35,257 nt of DNA from Lachnospiraceae bacterium UBA3273 (GCA_002362385.1 DEUB01000016.1:1-35257), one strand, 5' to 3'; positions 14,827-22,983 are shown, counted from the stretch's first letter. Numbers and translations are program-made. Notes: generated from the sequence alone by a model not told the origin.

Positions 14827-16818
14827 AGGGCAGACGGAACCTTACTATTTAATACAAAACTTGATGCAGGTGCTCTAACGACGGGTATCGGGAAAATAGG
14901 CAGTCTTGCAACCTCAGCATTTGGGGCTGTTGCAACTGGTATAACTGTTGCTACTGGTGCTGCATCTGCCCTTGTGGGCCTGGCTGTAAACAGTTATGCG
15001 GAATATGAACAGCTGGTAGGCGGTGTCGAAACTTTATTCAAGGACAGCAGTGATATAGTCATGCAGTATGCAGCTAATGCATACCAGACAGCCGGTCTTT
15101 CGGCAAATGACTATATGAGCACTGTTACTAGTTTTTCTGCCAGTCTTTTGCAGGGACTTGGTGGAGATACAGAACAGGCTGCGGAAATAGCTAATCTGGC
15201 TATTACGGATATGTCTGATAATGCCAATAAAATGGGCACGGACATGGAAGCAATTCAGAATGCCTATCAGGGATTTGCAAAGCAGAACTATACCATGCTG
15301 GATAATCTGAAGCTGGGATATGGCGGTACGCAGGCAGAAATGGTACGGCTTATTAATGATTCCGGTATTCTGGAAGAGAAAATTGAAAGCATGGATGGTG
15401 TGACCTTTGATCAGATGATCCAAGCTATCCATGTTGTCCAGACAGAAATGGGAATTACCGGAACAACTGCGCTGGAAGCCAGCACCACTATTGAAGGAAG
15501 CCTAAATTCTGCAAAAGCGGCTTGGGCAAATTTGTTGGTTGGAATTGCTGATGACAGTCAGGATTTTGATAAGCTGGTTGAAAATTTTGTTGACAGCGTA
15601 GTAACGGCTGCCGATAACCTGATTCCTAGGATAGAGACCTCAATTACGGGTTTAGGTAATCTGATCGAAAAACTGTTGCCTGTGATCGTAGAGGAGATTC
15701 CCGGCATTGTCAATGATATCCTACCTGAATTAGTGGAATCCGGGATCAATATGATTCAGTCCATCTTAAGCGGGATCGAGCAGAATCTTCCCCAGATCAT
15801 GGAAGGCGCGCTTTTGATCGTCAATCAGCTCATAAGCACTTTTTTAGAAATGCTTCCGCAGCTATTAGATATTGGTGTGCAGATTATTTTACAGCTTATT
15901 CTGGGCATTGGAGAATCGTTGCCTACATTAATTCCGGCAATCGTAGAAGCTGTACTGCTCATAGTAGATACTTTAATTGAAAATATTGATTTATTAGTGG
16001 ATGCTGCAATTCAGCTGATTGCCGGTCTTGCAGAGGGGCTTATAGCGGCTTTGCCGATTCTGATAGAAAAAGCACCTGAAATCATTATTAAATTAGTAGA
16101 TGCTATTGTTGAAAATGCGCCTAAATTACTGGAAGCAGCTTATGAGATTTTAACCAAATTGAATGAGGGATTGGATACTTATCTGCCTCAGCTCCTTGCC
16201 GCAATTCCAGATTTGGTTGTTGCTCTGGTAAACAAATTTTTAAGCCTTGCAAGCAAATTCATAGAAATCGGCAAGAAATATATATCAGAGATTAAGGATG
16301 CCATTGTCAATAAGTGGGAAGAGGTAAAGGGAGCTGTGCCAGGATGGATTAATGATCTGATACAGAACTTTATGAATATGGTTTCCGGATTTTCAGAAAT
16401 CGGGTCCAATATTGTACATGGTATCTGGAATGGAATATCTGCCGGCTGGGACTGGCTCATAGGAAATGTGAAGAATCTAGCTTCAAGTCTTTTGGATGCT
16501 GCAAAAAGCACTCTGGGAATACATTCTCCTTCCCGCGAATTTGCATATCTGGGGCGGATGTGTACTGCAGGATTTGAGGAAGGAATAGATGGGCTCATGA
16601 ATCCGGACGGCATTTCAAGAAACGTATCGGCAAGTCTGGGAAGCATCAGGGCAAGCGTGGAGGGAACAGCCACGGGCAGAAGCTATGCAGGATACACGCA
16701 GGTAATTAATGTAAATCGGGAAATTTCCACACCGGATGAACTGGCCAGAGCAGTGAGGGTGGAGAGCCGGTTAGGATTGATAAGAGGAGAGGGAGCATGG
16801 ACACCAAGGTTAGCTTAA
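14827..16818 (+). CDS. Tail tape measure protein, AGG start
   Basis: 663 residues from AGG 14827. It sets tail length and may form a membrane channel during DNA injection. The N-terminus (M)ADGTLLFNTKLDAGALTTG with an Ala/Gly-rich stretch is the classic start of this family, and residues about 260-430 are strongly hydrophobic (LPQLLDIGVQIILQLIL and similar repeats); ELARAVRVESRLG ends the protein. No ATG, GTG or TTG occurs in frame before GTG 14974, which has no SD and would remove the family N-terminus. The SD AGAGGT (14813-14818) lies eight bases before AGG. This is the clearest single case of AGG initiation in the window. The end overlaps the Dit gene by 22 bases. Confidence 0.9.
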   Translation, partial: RADGTLLFNTKLDAGALTTGIGKIGSLATSAFGAVATGITVATGAASALVGLAVNSYAEYEQLVGGVETLFKDSSDIVMQYAANAYQTAGLSANDYMSTVTSFSASLLQGLGGDTEQAAEIANLAITDMSDNANKMGTDMEAIQNAYQGFAKQNYTMLDNLKLGYGGTQAEMVRLINDSGILEEKIESMDGVTFDQMIQAIHVVQTEMGITGTTALEASTTIEGSLNSAKAAWANLLVGIADDSQDFDKLVENFVDSVVTAADNLIPRIETSITGLGNLIEKLLPVIVEEIPGIVNDILPELVESGINMIQSILSGIEQNLPQIMEGALLIVNQLISTFLEMLPQLLDIGVQIILQLILGIGESLPTLIPAIVEAVLLIVDTLIENIDLLVDAAIQLIAGLAEGLIAALPILIEKAPEIIIKLVDAIVENAPKLLEAAYEILTKLNEGLDTYLPQLLAAIPDLVVALVNKFLSLASKFIEIGKKYISEIKDAIVNKWEEVKGAVPGWINDLIQNFMNMVSGFSEIGSNIVHGIWNGISAGWDWLIGNVKNLASSLLDAAKSTLGIHSPSREFAYLGRMCTAGFEEGIDGLMNPDGISRNVSASLGSIRASVEGTATGRSYAGYTQVINVNREISTPDELARAVRVESRLGLIRGEGAWTPRLA

Positions 16819-17663
16819 AATTCATCCGTAGTGATAAAAAGGAATTTGTAATAGATGGAACGGACTGGAAGATTCCATCGGATTCCGGGCTTTCCGGAAT
16901 AGGAATGTTTGAAAATGATATAACCGTTGTGGATAATGCTACGGGAGATGGCGGTCTTATCACATCTGATCACATAGCCCAAAAGGACAGGACGATCACA
17001 GCAATTTCCGTAAACCCGAACCTCAATGATGTATTGAGAAGGGAAGTGGTTTCCTTCTTTAACTCTAAATTTGTATATAAGGTTTATGTAACTTATATGG
17101 GGCTTACAAGATGGTTTGAAGGAAAAATATATAAATTTAGTCTTCCTAATGGAAATGTATATAGAAGAATGACTTTATCAGTCACATTCTTATGCCCGAA
17201 TCCTTTTTTGAAGAGCTATGAAGATTTTGGAAAGAATATTGCATCTGTGGTTCCTATGGCGGGCTTTCCATACCTGTGCAGGAAAAATACCGGAGTAACG
17301 GCAGGGAGATTTAATTTTGCTAAAATGGTTGTTCTGGAAAATGACGGGGATGTAGAGACCTATTGCAAGGCAGTATTTAAAGCAAATGGAGCTGTGAAGA
17401 ATCCAAAGCTTAGCATAAAAAACAGTTATGTGAGGGTCATTGATATGATGAAAGCTGGAGATGCTATTATCATGGATTTTACGAAAAGCCCTCCGACAAT
17501 AGAGAAAAACGGATCTAATTATATCGGTCATTGTGACAGAGCATCGGCATTTGATGAAATGATCCTGAATGTGGGCGATACGGAAATATCCTTTGATGCC
17601 GATGACGGGTCAAACCAGTTGGAAGTTTCAATTTATTATAACAAATTGTATGGAGCTATGTAG
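16797..17663 (+). CDS. Distal tail protein (Dit)
   Basis: 288 residues, ATG 16797 with SD GGAGAGGGAG, inside the end of the tape-measure gene. It contains the Dit-like N-terminal beta domain (FVIDGTDWKIPSDSGLSGIG, RTITAISVNPN) and a tail-hub type C-terminal galectin-like half (GDTEISFDADDGSNQ). Dit forms the hexameric hub at the end of the tail tube, to which tail-tip and receptor-binding proteins attach. Confidence 0.82.
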   Translation: MDTKVSLKFIRSDKKEFVIDGTDWKIPSDSGLSGIGMFENDITVVDNATGDGGLITSDHIAQKDRTITAISVNPNLNDVLRREVVSFFNSKFVYKVYVTYMGLTRWFEGKIYKFSLPNGNVYRRMTLSVTFLCPNPFLKSYEDFGKNIASVVPMAGFPYLCRKNTGVTAGRFNFAKMVVLENDGDVETYCKAVFKANGAVKNPKLSIKNSYVRVIDMMKAGDAIIMDFTKSPPTIEKNGSNYIGHCDRASAFDEMILNVGDTEISFDADDGSNQLEVSIYYNKLYGAM

Positions 17664-17674
17664 AGGAGGATGAG

Positions 17675-18796
17675 ATGAGAGGTTTTAATGTCATGGCTCT
17701 GGATTCGCAGTACCAAATAGTATCGCTGCTACGGTATACGAACCTGCAATGGAGTCGTAAATATCATGAAAGCGGGTCGTTTTCCATACAGATTCCGCTT
17801 GAACAATATACATCAAATATTAAGTATATATACACGAAGGACCGCCCAGAGATGGGAAAGGTATCTCAGGTAAATTATGTATCTCAGAACGGGTATAAAT
17901 ATATTCAATTAAGCGGGTACTTTCTGGAAAATGAACTGAACAGACGAGTTGTGTATCAATATGGGTATACCAATATTATCAATTCTCCTTCCTGGGTTTT
18001 TAAAGAAGGAAAGGCGGAGGATGTGGCTACGGCCTTCTTTGACGGATTTAAAGAACTGACTGCTGATATGTCTTACGGGATAGAACCAAGCTATATGAAT
18101 TCTTATCTTGGCATTGAGAGAGAAACAAGCAAAGGTCGTGGAAATATTGCAAGGCATACCAGGAACGGAGAATATCTGGGAAATAAAATTTACAGTATCT
18201 TGAAGCCTTCGGGGATGTCATATCGGGTTCTGTATGATTTTTCTACCAGCAAAAAGATGTTTTCATGTTGGAGTGGTGTGGACCGGAGAACCGGACACGG
18301 AAACAATCCGGTGGTATTCTCCACAAAATACGGAAACATAAAAAATCCTAATATTCTGATGGATGATACAGAATACAGAAATGCATGTATCATACATAAC
18401 TCATACACATCAGGAGATGTCCAAAAGGAGTATTGCCGGGCAGTATTTAACCGCCAGACGGATGAAAGGGATTATGACGATGGATTTTTATATTCAGAAT
18501 CTTCAATCAGCAGATCTGATTATGATGAAGAATTCTTTTATCCGGCATTAGATAATGAAGGAATGTTGAATCTGGTGGATACAGTAAAAACTACCAATGT
18601 GGAATTTGATGCATTGGAAGGAAGTTATGAATATATGGAAGATTTTGATCTGGGGGACAACTGCAGCATTGAAATTCCGGAAATAAATTTTTCCGCAGAT
18701 GCAAGGATCATAGCCTGCTATGAAGTAGTGAAAAGCGGGAAATGGTCAATGACTTTAGAATTTGGCACGCCAATAATAAGGAGAGTAAACAGATGA
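17675..18796 (+). CDS. Tail-tip protein (ReqiPepy6 Gp37-like)
   Basis: 373 residues, ATG 17675, SD GAGGAGG five bases upstream. Features such as SLLRYTNLQWSRKYHESGSF at the start, GYFLENELNRRVVYQ and the C-terminal ISFSAD-like, EVVKSGKWSMTLEFGTP segments fit the Gp37-like family of tail-associated proteins, often annotated as siphovirus tail/base plate components downstream of Dit. They form the tail-tip lever that contacts the receptor-binding proteins. Confidence 0.8.
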   Translation: MRGFNVMALDSQYQIVSLLRYTNLQWSRKYHESGSFSIQIPLEQYTSNIKYIYTKDRPEMGKVSQVNYVSQNGYKYIQLSGYFLENELNRRVVYQYGYTNIINSPSWVFKEGKAEDVATAFFDGFKELTADMSYGIEPSYMNSYLGIERETSKGRGNIARHTRNGEYLGNKIYSILKPSGMSYRVLYDFSTSKKMFSCWSGVDRRTGHGNNPVVFSTKYGNIKNPNILMDDTEYRNACIIHNSYTSGDVQKEYCRAVFNRQTDERDYDDGFLYSESSISRSDYDEEFFYPALDNEGMLNLVDTVKTTNVEFDALEGSYEYMEDFDLGDNCSIEIPEINFSADARIIACYEVVKSGKWSMTLEFGTPIIRRVNR

Positions 18797-20043
18797 TAGG
18801 ATTTCCGATTGATTCACATGTAACTTTTGATGCAGATGGGACACCTGAATATGACAGAGCCGTTACATCAGCGCCGCTTAGAAAATTGATTAAAAGTCTG
18901 TTCTCAGATGGTGTACTTCCAAATCCTTCAACAAACCTACAGGTATCTTCTGGGACAGGCATGACGGTTGTTGTTAATCGGGGTTTTGCAAATTGCAATG
19001 GCTGCCTGAAACTGGAAGAAACAAAACGGACTCTGGCCGTACAGGCAAGTAATGCCACATATGATCGGATTGATACCGTTGTAGTAAGACTGAATGATAA
19101 TGACTCTGAAAGAATCTGTGACCTGTATATCAAAGAGGGTGTGCCAGCTACAAGCCCTGTAAGACCGTCGCTGACAAGAAGCGCTTCTATATGGGAGCTG
19201 GGACTTGCGGATTTGTTCGTTGCCAAAAACTCAATGGCAATATCCAATCAGCGTATCACAGATACACGATATGAGTCTGCAAGGTGCGGTGTTATATCAT
19301 CCGTTAGTGAATTTGACACCACAACTTTATACCAGCAGATCCAGGCTGATCTAAAAGAGTTTCAGGATGTAAGTGAAGCGGAATTTAATGCATGGTATGA
19401 GAGCATCAAAGGAGAACTTTCGGAAGATGCTGCAGGAAATTTGCAGAATCAGATAGGACTACTTGAGCAACTGCAGACAGCGGTCAAGGAAGATCTGGTA
19501 TCAGCAATCAATGAGGTTAAGAATAGCACAGTATCCTTTTCGGCGGATATTGCGAATGCTATATCAGTAGCCCAGAACGCTAAAACTGATGCAGCCAGTG
19601 CCAAGACCACAGCATCAAGTGCGAAGACAACTGCGGATTCTGCTTTGAGTAAAGCTAATTCTGCAACGACGACGGCGAACAATGCAAAAACAACTGCGGA
19701 TTCTGCTTTTAATTATGCTAGCACTGCCAGCAGTACAGTAGGCCAACTAAACCAATACATTACTTTTATTCCTGATATGCAGATGCTGCCAACTATTCTT
19801 GGCTGGGCGAAGAATTGTAACGGTTTGATGATAGGCATGATGGTAACTCCTTATGCACCTGCAGACGGTCCGCAGACAGCTGTTTCCGGAATAGCTGAAT
19901 GGACCATATTGGTACTGGGACAGCCGGGATCTAATATCCGTCAGGAAGTAATAGCCTTTGGATTCGGGGGTGGTGTTTATGCCACTGTGAAACGCAGTAT
20001 TTTTAATGGTAACTGGCTTGGGGGATGGGCAACAGTAAGATAA
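18793..20043 (+). CDS. Tail fibre / receptor-binding protein
   Basis: 416 residues. ATG 18793 overlaps the preceding stop (ATGA) and has an SD GGAG; upstream ATG 18742 lies within the previous gene. The N-terminal third (IGFPIDSHVTFDADGTPEYD, ITDTRYESARCGVI) is the typical base-plate-attaching domain. The middle has a long Ala/Thr/Lys coiled coil of heptad-like AKTTADSA units (about residues 260-325). The C-terminal domain (ILGWAKNCNGLM to WLGGWATVR) is the probable receptor-binding tip. Specificity for the host glycan or protein cannot be told. Confidence 0.85.
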   Translation: MIGFPIDSHVTFDADGTPEYDRAVTSAPLRKLIKSLFSDGVLPNPSTNLQVSSGTGMTVVVNRGFANCNGCLKLEETKRTLAVQASNATYDRIDTVVVRLNDNDSERICDLYIKEGVPATSPVRPSLTRSASIWELGLADLFVAKNSMAISNQRITDTRYESARCGVISSVSEFDTTTLYQQIQADLKEFQDVSEAEFNAWYESIKGELSEDAAGNLQNQIGLLEQLQTAVKEDLVSAINEVKNSTVSFSADIANAISVAQNAKTDAASAKTTASSAKTTADSALSKANSATTTANNAKTTADSAFNYASTASSTVGQLNQYITFIPDMQMLPTILGWAKNCNGLMIGMMVTPYAPADGPQTAVSGIAEWTILVLGQPGSNIRQEVIAFGFGGGVYATVKRSIFNGNWLGGWATVR

Positions 20044-20097
20044 TCAGGAAATTTAAACTATTTACAGAGTTGCGGCGTCGCAATGGGAAGGAGAAGC

Positions 20098-20370
20098 ATG
20101 GAAACAATCATATCAAGCGTGATCAGCGGGCTTGTAGCCTTAGCTGTGTGTCTGTTGAACAGTAATTCACAGAGAAGAACAGCTGATGCGAAACACAATG
20201 AGACCATAGCCATTATCAATGTAAAAATTGACAATCTGGCGTCAAAGGTTGAGAAGCACAACGGAGTTATAGAACGTACTTATAAGCTGGAGGAACAGAC
20301 CGCCCTTCAGGAAGAAAAGATCAGGGTCGCAAACCACCGGATAGAAGATCTGGAGAAAGAGAGGAACTAA
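20098..20370 (+). CDS. Membrane-anchored coiled-coil lysis-module protein (XhlA-like)
   Basis: 90 residues. ATG 20098 is preferred because SD AAGGAG lies five bases before it; ATG 20083 is too early. One N-terminal transmembrane helix (IISSVISGLVALAVCLL) is followed by a charged coiled coil. Position directly before the holin suggests a holin accessory of the hemolysin XhlA type. Function inferred from context. Confidence 0.68.
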   Translation: METIISSVISGLVALAVCLLNSNSQRRTADAKHNETIAIINVKIDNLASKVEKHNGVIERTYKLEEQTALQEEKIRVANHRIEDLEKERN

Positions 20371-20371
20371 G

Positions 20372-20593
20372 ATGAAGAATGCAGAATTAAAGCAATGGGT
20401 ACAATGGGCAAAGGCAGCAGGTGTAAGGGCTGTCAAAACAATGGCAGAGACAGCGTTATCCATGCTGACAGTGGGACAGGCAGTCATGGATATAAACTGG
20501 GTAAATGTGGCATCAGTATCGGCAGTAGCGGGACTAATCTCATTATTTATATCAATAAAAGGATTACCCGAAGTTGCACCGATGCAACGATAA
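20372..20593 (+). CDS. Phage holin
   Basis: 73 residues, ATG 20372 two bases after the previous gene. Helix 1 (AVKTMAETALSMLTVGQAVM) and helix 2 (VASVSAVAGLISLFISI) with a short charged end are typical of small r1t-type holins. It makes the membrane lesion that lets the endolysin reach the wall. It sits directly before the endolysin gene, as usual. Confidence 0.82.
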   Translation: MKNAELKQWVQWAKAAGVRAVKTMAETALSMLTVGQAVMDINWVNVASVSAVAGLISLFISIKGLPEVAPMQR

Positions 20594-20615
20594 AAACAAA
20601 AGAGGAGGATAGGCA

Positions 20616-21455
20616 ATGAGATTAGGAATCGACGTATCAGACAACCAGGGATACATAGACTGGAAAAAGGTAAAGGCAGCAGGAGTGGAGTATGCTATCC
20701 TGCGGAGCACCAGAGGGAGCGGAGATCCGGATAAACAGTTGGCATCCAATATCAAAGGCTGTCAGGATAATGGAATCCCGGCAGAATTTTACAAATATTC
20801 TTATGCCATGAGCAATTCAGAAGCGAAAAAGGAAGCTCTGCGGGTTGTAGAAGTATTACAGGGCTATGGAATCATGCCCAGCAAAGATACTGTTATCTGG
20901 GCAGATATTGAGTACAACAAGCAGCTTGCCCTTGGAAAAAAAGCTGTATTGGAAATCTACGACAATTTCAAAGAGATCATCATTAATTCCGGTTACGGAT
21001 GCGGCCTCTATATGGGCAAATATGCTTATGAGAATCAGTTTGATGGTTCTTTGATCCATGATGATCTGTGGCTGGCCAGATACTATGCAGGAGATAAGGC
21101 AATGCAGTTCGGGACCATCCCGAGCGATACATATAAGCCCGCTGTGGCAGCAGGTTCCAATTCAGTTTTGAATGGCTGGCAGTTTACTTCCCATGGCAGG
21201 GTTTCCGGCATCAGTGGCAATGTAGACATGAATATCAGGTATATGGAGTGTGGAAGCGTGACTGTAGAGCCACAGTATTATGATACACCGGAATTTACCT
21301 TGATTGATTGTTTGAACAAAATAGGAGTAGATTCTTCTTATAATAATAGGAAGAGAATTGCTATTATCAATGGTATTGAAAATTATTCCGGAACAGCTGC
21401 TCAGAATATCGAGTTGTTAGAGCTGGTTAAAGTCGGAAGATTGATTAAATATTAA
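20616..21455 (+). CDS. Endolysin, GH25 N-acetylmuramidase
   Basis: 279 residues, ATG 20616, SD AGAGGAGG. The catalytic domain covers residues 1-205: N-terminal RLGIDVSDNQGYIDWKKVK and the active-site DIE (D97, E99 in WADIEYN). The C-terminal 50 residues (FTLIDCLNKIGVDSSYNNRK to LVKVGRLIKY) form a short cell-wall-binding module that is widespread in clostridial phage lysins. The enzyme cuts the beta-1,4 bond between MurNAc and GlcNAc. Last gene of the late operon. Confidence 0.92.
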   Translation: MRLGIDVSDNQGYIDWKKVKAAGVEYAILRSTRGSGDPDKQLASNIKGCQDNGIPAEFYKYSYAMSNSEAKKEALRVVEVLQGYGIMPSKDTVIWADIEYNKQLALGKKAVLEIYDNFKEIIINSGYGCGLYMGKYAYENQFDGSLIHDDLWLARYYAGDKAMQFGTIPSDTYKPAVAAGSNSVLNGWQFTSHGRVSGISGNVDMNIRYMECGSVTVEPQYYDTPEFTLIDCLNKIGVDSSYNNRKRIAIINGIENYSGTAAQNIELLELVKVGRLIKY

Positions 21456-21465
21456 AAATAGAGAA

Positions 21466-21502
21466 GGAGCGGATAAAAAAATGTCCGCTCCGTTTTATTA
21501 TT
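21466..21502 (+). terminator. Terminator of the late phage operon
   Basis: GGAGCGGA (21466-21473) pairs with TCCGCTCC (21484-21491), loop of ten bases, followed by GTTTTATTATT. It ends the lysis genes; a new promoter begins at 21501. Confidence 0.85.
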
Positions 21503-21529
21503 GAACATGCTTTTTTTGAGTGCTATAAT
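21501..21529 (+). promoter_or_regulatory. Sigma-A promoter of the cargo membrane gene
   Basis: TTGAAC (21501-21506), 17 bases, TATAAT (21524-21529). It is close to consensus and placed 28 bases before ATG 21557, so the downstream gene is expected to be expressed in the lysogen independently of the late operon. Confidence 0.78.
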
Positions 21530-21556
21530 TAAAAAAATAATGCAAAGGAAGTATTT

Positions 21557-22069
21557 ATGAAATTATCAGAAGACACAGTTTATAATTTTGATGTTAAATA
21601 TGAATATAGAACGCATAAATATGCCGGAAGAGATTATGAAAATATTGAAATGGTAAAGAAGAAAACATATAAAAGTTTCATTCGTTCTAAAAGAAGGAAT
21701 TGGAATAAGAATCAGGAAAAATATTTGGTTTGTAATACATATGCAGAGTGGCAAAGTCATGTAAAGAGTATTATAAGAAAAGATATGATTAATTATGAAG
21801 ATTTTTTGCATTGGCTTTATTATATGAAAAGAGATAGTGAGAAGGATTTGCAAATGGTCAAGGTTATACAAATTCCAATCTATATAGGTATTATTTCTCT
21901 ATCTGTACCAATATTTAATTTAGAATATTTTACTTTTGAAAACGCTATAATTATTTTATTAATCATTACGGGTATTTCTGCTATACATTTAATAAATGCA
22001 TATAACCGAGTATATTTCTATAGCGATGTAATTGAAATCGCAAAAGCTGAAGCTCCACCCAAATCATAG
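21557..22069 (+). CDS. Prophage cargo (moron) membrane protein, unknown family
   Basis: 170 residues, ATG 21557, SD AAAGGAAG. The first 110 residues are basic and soluble (KRRNWNKNQEKYLVCNTYAE, WQSHVKSIIRKDMINYEDF). Two transmembrane helices follow at about 115-155 (IYIGIISLSVPIF and IIILLIITGISAIHLI), then a short tail. The DNA is visibly A/T-rich compared with the neighbouring lysis genes. It has its own promoter, lies after the endolysin, and is transcribed in the same direction: the usual site and make-up of a lysogenic-conversion gene. It may give superinfection or defence functions, but I do not recognise it. Confidence 0.75.
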   Translation: MKLSEDTVYNFDVKYEYRTHKYAGRDYENIEMVKKKTYKSFIRSKRRNWNKNQEKYLVCNTYAEWQSHVKSIIRKDMINYEDFLHWLYYMKRDSEKDLQMVKVIQIPIYIGIISLSVPIFNLEYFTFENAIIILLIITGISAIHLINAYNRVYFYSDVIEIAKAEAPPKS

Positions 22070-22146
22070 CCCTATTTTCAATCACAGTCCGCCGTGGCCG
22101 GCATCCAGTACAATTGTTGCCATGATCGTACCTGTTTTTTCTTTTA

Positions 22147-22189
22147 ATTTATGTAAAAACTGAAAATGTGTGACAGGTGGACAGGGCAG
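22147..22189. repeat. 43-bp direct repeat, copy 1
   Basis: The stretch from ATTTATGTAAAAACTG to ACAGGGCAG recurs at 22984-23026 with about two changes, and a diverged version lies near 22600-22630. It precedes the first antisense-RNA promoter; the second copy stands near the phage-host border. Confidence 0.8.
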
Positions 22190-22204
22190 GGATGCTGGTT
22201 TTGT

Positions 22205-22233
22205 TTGACAGACAGATCTATATTGAATATAAT
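22205..22233 (+). promoter_or_regulatory. Consensus promoter for antitoxin RNA A
   Basis: TTGACA (22205-22210), 17 bases, TATAAT (22228-22233): a perfect sigma-A promoter, facing the toxin gene on the other strand. A second, nearly identical promoter is at 22649. Confidence 0.88.
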
Positions 22234-22239
22234 ATGCTT

Positions 22240-22346
22240 AACAGAACAGCCGGAAGATAGATTGAGCCTATCCGTCCCGGCGAATCATAAGATTACATTA
22301 AGTAAGCCGTCCGACCGACCAAGAAGCAGGGCGGCTTACTTATTTT
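22240..22346 (+). ncRNA. Antisense RNA antitoxin A (RatA-like, predicted)
   Basis: A transcript from the promoter at 22205 would start near 22240 and end at the hairpin AAGTAAGCCG (22300-22309)/CGGCTTACTT (22332-22341) followed by ATTTTT. The final bases are complementary to the 3' end and stop codon of the toxin on the minus strand, as in TxpA/RatA-type loci. No open reading frame is visible. Function is predicted from the arrangement. Confidence 0.68.
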
Positions 22347-22416
22347 TCAAATTCAGAATTGCAACAATTAATCCGGCTATTGCTAAAATAATCATGAACT
22401 CTTCATATGTACTCAT
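22336..22416 (-). CDS. Type I toxin, holin-like small membrane peptide A
   Basis: 26 residues on the minus strand: starts STYEEFMIILAIAGLIV after Met and ends in AILNLKNK. A single hydrophobic helix with a short acidic N-terminus and a basic end is the signature of the putative holin-like toxin family (TxpA/BsrG/Fst relatives). SD GAGTGG lies five bases before the ATG (22414-22416 on the plus strand). The stop codon is inside the shared terminator stem with the convergent antitoxin RNA. Such peptides damage the membrane when the antisense RNA is lost. Confidence 0.78.
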   Translation of the reverse strand: MSTYEEFMIILAIAGLIVAILNLKNK

Positions 22417-22648
22417 AAGCACCACTCTTTCCACAGAACTCGGAACGAATGGCCGCACGCCCTTCCGGCTGCCCTGGTAAGCATATTAGTTTGTCAAAGC
22501 AGTTTTTATAAATTTGTAGCGATACCTGCCACAGTCCGCCGTGACCGTCATCCAATATGATTGTTGCCGTGATCGTACCTGCTTTTTTATTATAATGGAA
22601 AAGAGAAAATGTTTGAAAAGCGGACAGAGCAGGGGCGGCGGGTTTTGT

Positions 22649-22677
22649 TTGACAGACAGATGTATATTGATTATAAT
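22649..22677 (+). promoter_or_regulatory. Consensus promoter for antitoxin RNA B
   Basis: TTGACA (22649-22654), 17 bases, TATAAT (22672-22677). The whole promoter differs from that at 22205 in only a few spacer bases. Confidence 0.88.
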
Positions 22678-22683
22678 ATGCTT

Positions 22684-22779
22684 AACAAGAGAGCCGAAAG
22701 CTAGAACAGACCTAGCCACCTCGGTATATGTAACTAAAAAATAACGCTACACTTTGCGATGGTGGGGGCGTTATTTTTT
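22684..22779 (+). ncRNA. Antisense RNA antitoxin B (predicted)
   Basis: Predicted transcript from the promoter at 22649 to the hairpin AAATAACGC (22739-22747)/GCGTTATTT (22768-22776) with a following T-run. It overlaps the 3' end of toxin B on the other strand. Same design as locus A but with a different terminator stem, so the two antitoxins may be specific for their own toxin mRNAs. Confidence 0.66.
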
Positions 22780-22860
22780 ATGCTTTAAAACAAGAGTTAT
22801 TAACGCAACTAGCATGATAACAAATGTAAATAAGTCATTAAAAGTAACGTACATAAGCAT
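22771..22860 (-). CDS. Type I toxin, holin-like small membrane peptide B
   Basis: 29 residues on the minus strand, beginning LMYVTFNDLFTFVIMLVALI after Met and ending LVLKHKK. One hydrophobic helix and a basic tail, as in peptide A. SD AAAGGAG lies four bases upstream of the first ATG; the second ATG (22854) would also have good spacing. Promoter at 22951-22979 on the minus strand. Convergent with antitoxin RNA B. Confidence 0.76.
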   Translation of the reverse strand: MLMYVTFNDLFTFVIMLVALITLVLKHKK

Positions 22861-22950
22861 CTAGCTCCTTTCTCTGTGAGTAGGTGGCTGGGAATATCGC
22901 CCCTTCGGCTCCCCTGGTAAACATATTAGTTTGCCAAGGTAAAAAAATGC

Positions 22951-22979
22951 ATTATACTATAAAAGCATTTTAAAACCAA
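22951..22979 (-). promoter_or_regulatory. Promoter of toxin B
   Basis: On the minus strand TTGGTT (22974-22979), 17 bases, TATAAT (22951-22956). Transcription would start near 22944, giving a leader of about 84 bases before toxin B, which may be folded to delay translation as in other type I toxins. Confidence 0.65.
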
Positions 22980-22983
22980 CAGG

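Noticed and set aside
4548..14976. Degenerate prophage whose genes lost their start codons, or sequencing errors
   Set aside because: All reading frames are intact over hundreds of codons, at least four independent genes show the same triplet AGG at the start site, and no other damage is seen. Random decay or error would not give this pattern.
4596..14976. Conventional starts at TTG 4596, TTG 6295, TTG 7731 and GTG 14974
   Set aside because: They lack SD sequences at correct distance and remove conserved N-terminal residues. They are kept only as fallbacks.
22166..22744. Plus-strand reading frames of 60-100 residues in the toxin-antitoxin region
   Set aside because: They cover the promoters and antisense RNAs, have no SD and no protein-like composition.
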